Below are positions 59,927 through 64,000 of a stretch of DNA of 64,000 bases, piece after piece. Positions within the stretch are counted from its first letter, which is position 1. Each line of letters opens with the position of its first letter. Origin of the DNA: Flavobacterium sp. I3-2 (GTDB lineage: Bacteria; Bacteroidota; Bacteroidia; Flavobacteriales; Flavobacteriaceae); assembly GCF_013389595.1 (NCBI RefSeq), contig NZ_CP058306.1, positions 806,001 to 870,000 of the forward strand. The letters run 5' to 3'. Made by a program: the position numbers and the translations under genes. The notes below the pieces were generated by a model. That model was given only the letters and a program-made list of their open reading frames with translations, did no database searches and had not been told where the DNA came from.

Positions 59927-60310
59927 TTAAGATTCTACAACAATTGGGTTTTGAAGAATTTTATTGATTGGACATTTCTGTGCAATTAAATGCAAACGCT
60001 TCAATTGGTCTTCGGTTAAATCGCCTTTGAAGGCTACTTTCTTTCTAAAAATGGTTGTTCCAGGATTGGTTTCGGTATCGATTTCAACATCAACCAAAAC
60101 TTCTTCTAGCGACCAATTGCTACGGTCGGCATACATTCGAACTGTCATGGCAACGCAACCAGCCAGCGAACCAGCTAAAAGCTCTTTCGGACTTGGTCCC
60201 AAATCTTTTCCGCCTTCACTTTCTGCTTGATCTGCGATAAAAGTTAAACTTTTTCCTTCAATAGTAGTTTTATATTTTTCTATTCCAATTTTTGCGTGTA
60301 CTTTTTCCAT
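59927..60310 (-). CDS. OsmC-family peroxiredoxin-like protein
   Basis: This 127-residue protein has the two family cysteines: one in AGSLAGCVAMTVRMYADR (about residue 52) and one in AQKCPINKIL (about 113). These form the thiol pair that reduces organic hydroperoxides in OsmC/Ohr-type enzymes. Length is standard. It lies 2 bases after the pirin gene and is co-transcribed, matching a common stress-response pairing. Cytoplasmic. Confidence 0.92.
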   Translation of the reverse strand: MEKVHAKIGIEKYKTTIEGKSLTFIADQAESEGGKDLGPSPKELLAGSLAGCVAMTVRMYADRSNWSLEEVLVDVEIDTETNPGTTIFRKKVAFKGDLTEDQLKRLHLIAQKCPINKILQNPIVVES

Positions 60311-60312
60311 GA

Positions 60313-61200
60313 TTAATCTTTTTTTAATGGGTTTTGTGGTAATGGAACAAATTCAGTTTCTCCTGGAACTTTCGGGAATTCTTGTTTAATCCAACGTTCT
60401 TTAGCTTCGTCAATCGTTTCTCTGCTAGACGAAACAAAATTCCAAAAAATAAAATGTTCTTCTTCGAAAGGTTCGCCTCCGAATAAATAAAGAGTCGATC
60501 CGGCTTTGATATCAAAAGTACACAAATGTGCGTCTTTCGTAATTAAAATCTGTTTCGGTCCGAAAGCATTTCCGTTACTAGAAACTTCGCCTTCTAAAAT
60601 ATACAATCCACTTTCGCCATACAATCGATCGTGTAAATTAATGGTTTGATCTGCGTTTGCTTTTAGTTCGATCATATATAATTTACTATAAACAGGAACT
60701 GGAGATTTTATATCATCAAATTCACCTGCGATTAATTTAAAATCAACAGCATTTTCTGTCCAAGTTGGTAATTCATTTGCTTCGACATGTACGAAACTTG
60801 GATCGATGTCTTCTAAATGTTTTGGAAGCGCAATCCAAATCTGTAATCCATGAACCGATTTTTCTACATTTCGTAAATGATTTGGCGTTCGTTCTGAATG
60901 TACCACACCGTTTCCAGCCGTCATCCAATTTACGGCGCCTGGCTCAATCATTAAATCGTTTCCTAAACTGTCTTTATGTTGAATAGCACCTTCAAACAAA
61001 AAAGTTAATGTTGATAAACCAATATGCGGATGCGGTGCTACGTCTAAATTTTCACCTGCTTGTAATTTTTTCGGCCCCATGTGATCGATGAAAACAAACG
61101 GACCTATGTTTCGTTTTTGGCGAAAAGGCAACAATCTACCAACTAAAAAGTTACCGATATCAGCAGCTTTCTCTTCAAAAATATAATCTATGTTTGACAT
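60313..61200 (-). CDS. Pirin family protein
   Basis: This 295-residue bicupin binds one metal in the N-terminal cupin through the histidines of DVAPHPHIGLSTLTFLFEG and HSERTPNHLR (about residues 56-110), with a glutamate near. RNIGPFVFIDHMGPKKLQ is the pirin signature. Homologues include quercetin dioxygenases and redox regulators; the physiological substrate is unknown. It is the first gene of a pair with OsmC and would act in the cytoplasm. Confidence 0.93.
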   Translation of the reverse strand: MSNIDYIFEEKAADIGNFLVGRLLPFRQKRNIGPFVFIDHMGPKKLQAGENLDVAPHPHIGLSTLTFLFEGAIQHKDSLGNDLMIEPGAVNWMTAGNGVVHSERTPNHLRNVEKSVHGLQIWIALPKHLEDIDPSFVHVEANELPTWTENAVDFKLIAGEFDDIKSPVPVYSKLYMIELKANADQTINLHDRLYGESGLYILEGEVSSNGNAFGPKQILITKDAHLCTFDIKAGSTLYLFGGEPFEEEHFIFWNFVSSSRETIDEAKERWIKQEFPKVPGETEFVPLPQNPLKKD

Positions 61201-61327
61201 CTGTAGTAATTTATTTTTTATAAAGATACATGATTTATAAAAAACTAAAAGTTAATCTATGATAAGATAATTACAATATTATGCGACTTAAAAAATAATA
61301 TAGTAATTTTGTGCAAAATTTAATTTC

Positions 61328-62326
61328 ATGATCAAAATAGGAAATATTGAATTACCTGACCACCCGCTATTATTAGCTCCAATGGAAGATGTTAGTGATC
61401 CGCCTTTTCGTAGACTTTGTAAAGCACACGGAGCAGACTTGATGTATTCTGAATTTATTTCTTCAGAAGGATTGATTCGTGACGCAATGAAAAGCAGAAT
61501 GAAATTAGATATTTTTGATTACGAGCGTCCGGTTGGCATTCAAATTTTCGGTGGTGATGAAGAAGCCATGGAACAATCGGCTCAAATTGTTGAAACAGTT
61601 CAGCCTGATTTGGTTGACATCAACTTTGGTTGCCCAGTTAAAAAAGTGGTAAGCAAAGGCGCCGGCGCAGGAGTTTTGAAAGATGTAGATTTAATGGTTC
61701 GACTTACTAAAGCGGTTATTAAAGGTACTAGTTTACCTGTTACGGTAAAAACACGTTTAGGTTGGGACGAAGAATCGATTAACATTGATGAAGTTGTTGA
61801 ACGTTTACAAGATGTTGGTGTGCAAGCTTTGACGGTTCATGCGAGAACGAGAGCGCAGATGTACAAAGGTCATTCGGATTGGACGCATATCGAACGTATT
61901 AAAAACAACCCTAGAATTCATATTCCTATTTTTGGAAACGGTGATATCGATTCGCCGCAAAAAGCAAAAGAATACCGCGAGCGTTTTGGTTTAGACGGAA
62001 TGATGATTGGACGCGCTGCGATTGGTTATCCTTGGATTTTTAATGAAATTAAACATTACGAAAAAACAGGAGAATTATTAGCGCCACCAACCATGAAAGA
62101 CCGTTTAGAGGCGGCTAAAAACCATTTAATTTGGTCGATGGAATGGAAAGGTGAACGTTTGGGAATTGTGGAAATGCGCCGCCATTATACGAATTACTTT
62201 AAAGGTATTCACGGTTTCAAAGCGCATCGTCAGCGTTTGGTTACCGAAGATGATCCACAACAATTGTTACGCATCTTTGAAGAAATAGAAGATTTTTATA
62301 AAGATTATGTTATCGAACATTTATAA
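61328..62326 (+). CDS. dusB: tRNA-dihydrouridine synthase DusB
   Basis: This 332-residue FMN enzyme reduces uridines in the D-loop of tRNA. The start APMEDVSDPPFRRLCKAHGADLMYSEF, the catalytic cysteine in NFGCPVKKVVSKGAGAG, and TVKTRLGWDEESIN / ALTVHARTRAQMYKG match the DusB family; the C-terminal helical domain binds tRNA (HYTNYFKGIHGFKAHRQ). TAATTTTG about 15 bases upstream is a candidate -7 element. Position and length are ordinary. Confidence 0.96.
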   Translation: MIKIGNIELPDHPLLLAPMEDVSDPPFRRLCKAHGADLMYSEFISSEGLIRDAMKSRMKLDIFDYERPVGIQIFGGDEEAMEQSAQIVETVQPDLVDINFGCPVKKVVSKGAGAGVLKDVDLMVRLTKAVIKGTSLPVTVKTRLGWDEESINIDEVVERLQDVGVQALTVHARTRAQMYKGHSDWTHIERIKNNPRIHIPIFGNGDIDSPQKAKEYRERFGLDGMMIGRAAIGYPWIFNEIKHYEKTGELLAPPTMKDRLEAAKNHLIWSMEWKGERLGIVEMRRHYTNYFKGIHGFKAHRQRLVTEDDPQQLLRIFEEIEDFYKDYVIEHL

Positions 62327-62329
62327 AAC

Positions 62330-62368
62330 AAAATCCACTTGCTATTAAAAACGAGTGGATTTTTTTTT
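62330..62368 (+). terminator. Intrinsic terminator after dusB
   Basis: AAATCCACTTG and CGAGTGGATTT pair with one G-T and a 10-base loop; a 9-T run follows. Confidence 0.86.
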
Positions 62369-62405
62369 TATTAAATTCAGTAGTTTGGTAATCTAATATC
62401 ATGTA

Positions 62406-62894
62406 TTAATCTATAACTAACATAATGTAATCATAATTAGCATCTTTCTTAACTTCATTAAAAACAGGTTTAATTAAATGTTTCAACATTGATTTCGATG
62501 AAATATTAGCACATAAAAAAACGACGACTTTCTTTTCTGGATCTACGTTAATTTCACTTAAAACTTTCACTAGATTTTTATCAATCCCATTTAAATTTTC
62601 TAAATTAAAATTTTTGACAAAAACTAATTGCTGTCCACTACACCCAGCATTTTCTAGAACATTAGCACTATAAAACTTATCATATTGTAAAACACCAAAA
62701 ACCCCAATTAAATTATTTTCAGTAATTTCATGAATAAAATCTGGATTATCACTATAAGAAACAGCGTAAATTTTATCTCTATCAAATTTATTTTTTTCAA
62801 TAAACTCGTTTAAAACTTTAGGATATGCAGCTTTTTTAGTTTGTGCTTGAGCAAAACTTAAAGTAAGAAAAAATATACACGTTAAAATTTTCAT
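62406..62894 (-). CDS. Exported protein of unknown function, coupled to peptidase gene
   Basis: This 162-residue protein has the signal peptide MKILTCIFFLTLSFAQAQ. The mature domain (GVFGVLQYDKFYSANVLENAGCSGQQLVFV and DPEKKVVVFLCANISSKSMLKHLIKPVF) has a Rossmann- or thioredoxin-like alternation of strands and helices but no catalytic motif; one cysteine may be structural. Its start overlaps the stop of the M48-type gene by 4 bases (ATGA), so the two are translationally coupled. Likely periplasmic partner of that peptidase (inference). Confidence 0.7.
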   Translation of the reverse strand: MKILTCIFFLTLSFAQAQTKKAAYPKVLNEFIEKNKFDRDKIYAVSYSDNPDFIHEITENNLIGVFGVLQYDKFYSANVLENAGCSGQQLVFVKNFNLENLNGIDKNLVKVLSEINVDPEKKVVVFLCANISSKSMLKHLIKPVFNEVKKDANYDYIMLVID

Positions 62895-64000
62895 TTTTTT
62901 AATTTATTAACCTGATAATCTAGTAATGTTTTTTTTACGGAGAAAAATAAGTCCGAATGAATTGCTGGAGTTAATCGAATGCATTCGAAAAGTAAATTCA
63001 ATACAGGTTCATTCCATTTTTCACCTATCAAATAACTCGATTTATTTTCAATATAATCGTGAACCTTTTTTTTCTGTTCTTCCGAAATTATGTTTTTATA
63101 TAATTCTAATTCTTCTAATTTTATGAGATGCGCTTTAAATTCAATTTCTTTGGGATGCAACGCTCTTAAATTAGATTGAAGAACCTCAAGCGTTAAGCTT
63201 TCTTGCATAAACGAAAGTGCATTTTCCATCTTACTCGTTGCTTCAAAACCGCGGTCGTAAAATTTATCCATTTCTATGTAAAAATCATAACGTGAGTTCC
63301 AATCGTCAAAAACATTATTTTGTTGTGCTTTTTGATAGAAAAAATTATAAATCAAAGCTTCATGAGCGTTCACTTTATTTTTTAACGCTTCTTTTTCCTT
63401 ACTTAATGAATCCAGCAAACCCGAAGCTTGTTTTTTCTTATACTTAACACCATCAAAATCAAAAGTTTTAATACTGTGTTTTTCGGTAGCTAAAAAATTA
63501 ATATCTCTATAATCATAATCAAGTGCTTGGTACAATTTGACCATTGCAACTTGCTCGTCAGTAAAAAGTGAATCAAAAGTTACTTCCTCAGAAATAGGTT
63601 GATATTCTGGCTTCTCAATTACAGGATTTATGCTATTAAAAAATCCATTATACGCTGAATTAAAAGTCAAAGATTGATAATATTCTGAAAACAAATTCAT
63701 TTCGTCATTTATATCAATAAATTTCAAATCGATTAATTCGTGTTCTTTATAAAATTGCTTGGTAAGCGTTTCTTCTATTTTTTTTGTATCCGAAAACAAA
63801 TGAGTAGCAGGAATATTTGAACCTAATTCTTTGGTAATTCCAAGTTTATTAATTGCCTGAATACGTTCTTTCATAGTTGGATGCGAAGCCCATTGGTCTT
63901 TGATATTTAAACGACTTTTGTTATTTGAATAAATTTCGTCAATCGTTACAATAGGAAATCTATCATTAAAAGCATGTTTTTTCTTTTCACCTAAAATTTT
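62891..64000 (-). CDS. C-terminal part of an M48-type metallopeptidase (partial)
   Basis: The frame continues past the first internal ATG to the window edge at 64000, so the gene start is outside. The visible N-terminal segment reads ...SRLNIKDQWASHPTMKERIQAI; S-H-P-T-x-x-E-R-I is the hallmark that follows the HExxH domain in M48 (HtpX/Oma1-type) peptidases. The next 320 residues are helical with acidic patches and form an unusual long C-terminal extension. The catalytic HExxH itself is not in the window. Stop codon overlaps the downstream gene start by 4 bases. Confidence 0.75.
   Translation of the reverse strand, partial: KILGEKKKHAFNDRFPIVTIDEIYSNNKSRLNIKDQWASHPTMKERIQAINKLGITKELGSNIPATHLFSDTKKIEETLTKQFYKEHELIDLKFIDINDEMNLFSEYYQSLTFNSAYNGFFNSINPVIEKPEYQPISEEVTFDSLFTDEQVAMVKLYQALDYDYRDINFLATEKHSIKTFDFDGVKYKKKQASGLLDSLSKEKEALKNKVNAHEALIYNFFYQKAQQNNVFDDWNSRYDFYIEMDKFYDRGFEATSKMENALSFMQESLTLEVLQSNLRALHPKEIEFKAHLIKLEELELYKNIISEEQKKKVHDYIENKSSYLIGEKWNEPVLNLLFECIRLTPAIHSDLFFSVKKTLLDYQVNKLKK

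Overview
The window is a 64 kb piece of an AT-rich chromosome from the Bacteroidota, almost certainly a Flavobacteriaceae close to Flavobacterium or Myroides. The evidence is: promoters of the TTG-N19/21-TAnnTTTG type, very few Shine-Dalgarno sites, several proteins with C-terminal type IX secretion (T9SS) sorting domains, flavobacterial dispersed hairpins, and housekeeping proteins (PolA, AhcY, LepA, EF-Ts) of flavobacterial character. Both ends cut genes: the 3' end of nuoN on the left and the C-terminal part of an M48-type peptidase on the right.

Region by region. 1-7.9 kb: end of the nuo operon, an MpaB/latex-clearing-type oxygenase, an MscS channel, an old yellow enzyme, an msrA - small ORF - msrB methionine sulfoxide repair cluster, a SulP anion transporter and an MFS pump. 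7.9-11.4 kb: a carboxypeptidase-regulatory-domain protein gene is split by a 2,372 bp mobile unit made of one complete IS1595-family element, the sulfonamide-resistance gene sul2 and a truncated second copy of the same element. The unit is bounded by 8 bp target duplications, so it moved as one block. 11.4-17.5 kb: ahcY, a phosphopantetheinyl transferase, arfB, two small membrane proteins, and a TPP riboswitch in front of a TonB-dependent receptor that is therefore probably a thiamin-compound importer. 17.6-37 kb: greA, a HIT protein, a histidine kinase, aat, tag, a queuosine-precursor transporter, rplM-rpsI-rpsB-tsf, polA and assorted lipoproteins. 37.4-40.8 kb: two tandem T9SS paralogues, one killed by a single-base deletion; a third copy lies at 57.0-58.7 kb. 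41-47.3 kb: a MarR/GbsR-type regulator with a complete RND efflux system and a palindromic operator in its promoter. 47.5-48.1 kb: six near-identical tandem tRNA-Gly(TCC) genes.

48.2-54.3 kb holds the most interesting native locus: six tightly overlapping genes encoding S-adenosylmethionine decarboxylase, a zinc-ribbon/DUF4178-like membrane protein, a small DUF350-like membrane protein, a membrane-embedded aminopropyltransferase, a Tat-exported FAD oxidoreductase and a His-containing polytopic membrane protein. Together they look like a membrane/envelope-associated polyamine-synthesis and modification system. 54.3-64 kb: lepA, OsmC, pirin, dusB and poorly characterised secreted proteins.

Three families of dispersed non-coding repeats occur: a palindromic element of about 80 nt that resembles the Flavo-1 RNA class (four copies plus one divergent relative), a CTCCGTCAG-type hairpin (three copies), and a single GCTGAA/TTCAGC hairpin. 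No CRISPR array, rRNA or replication origin was seen.
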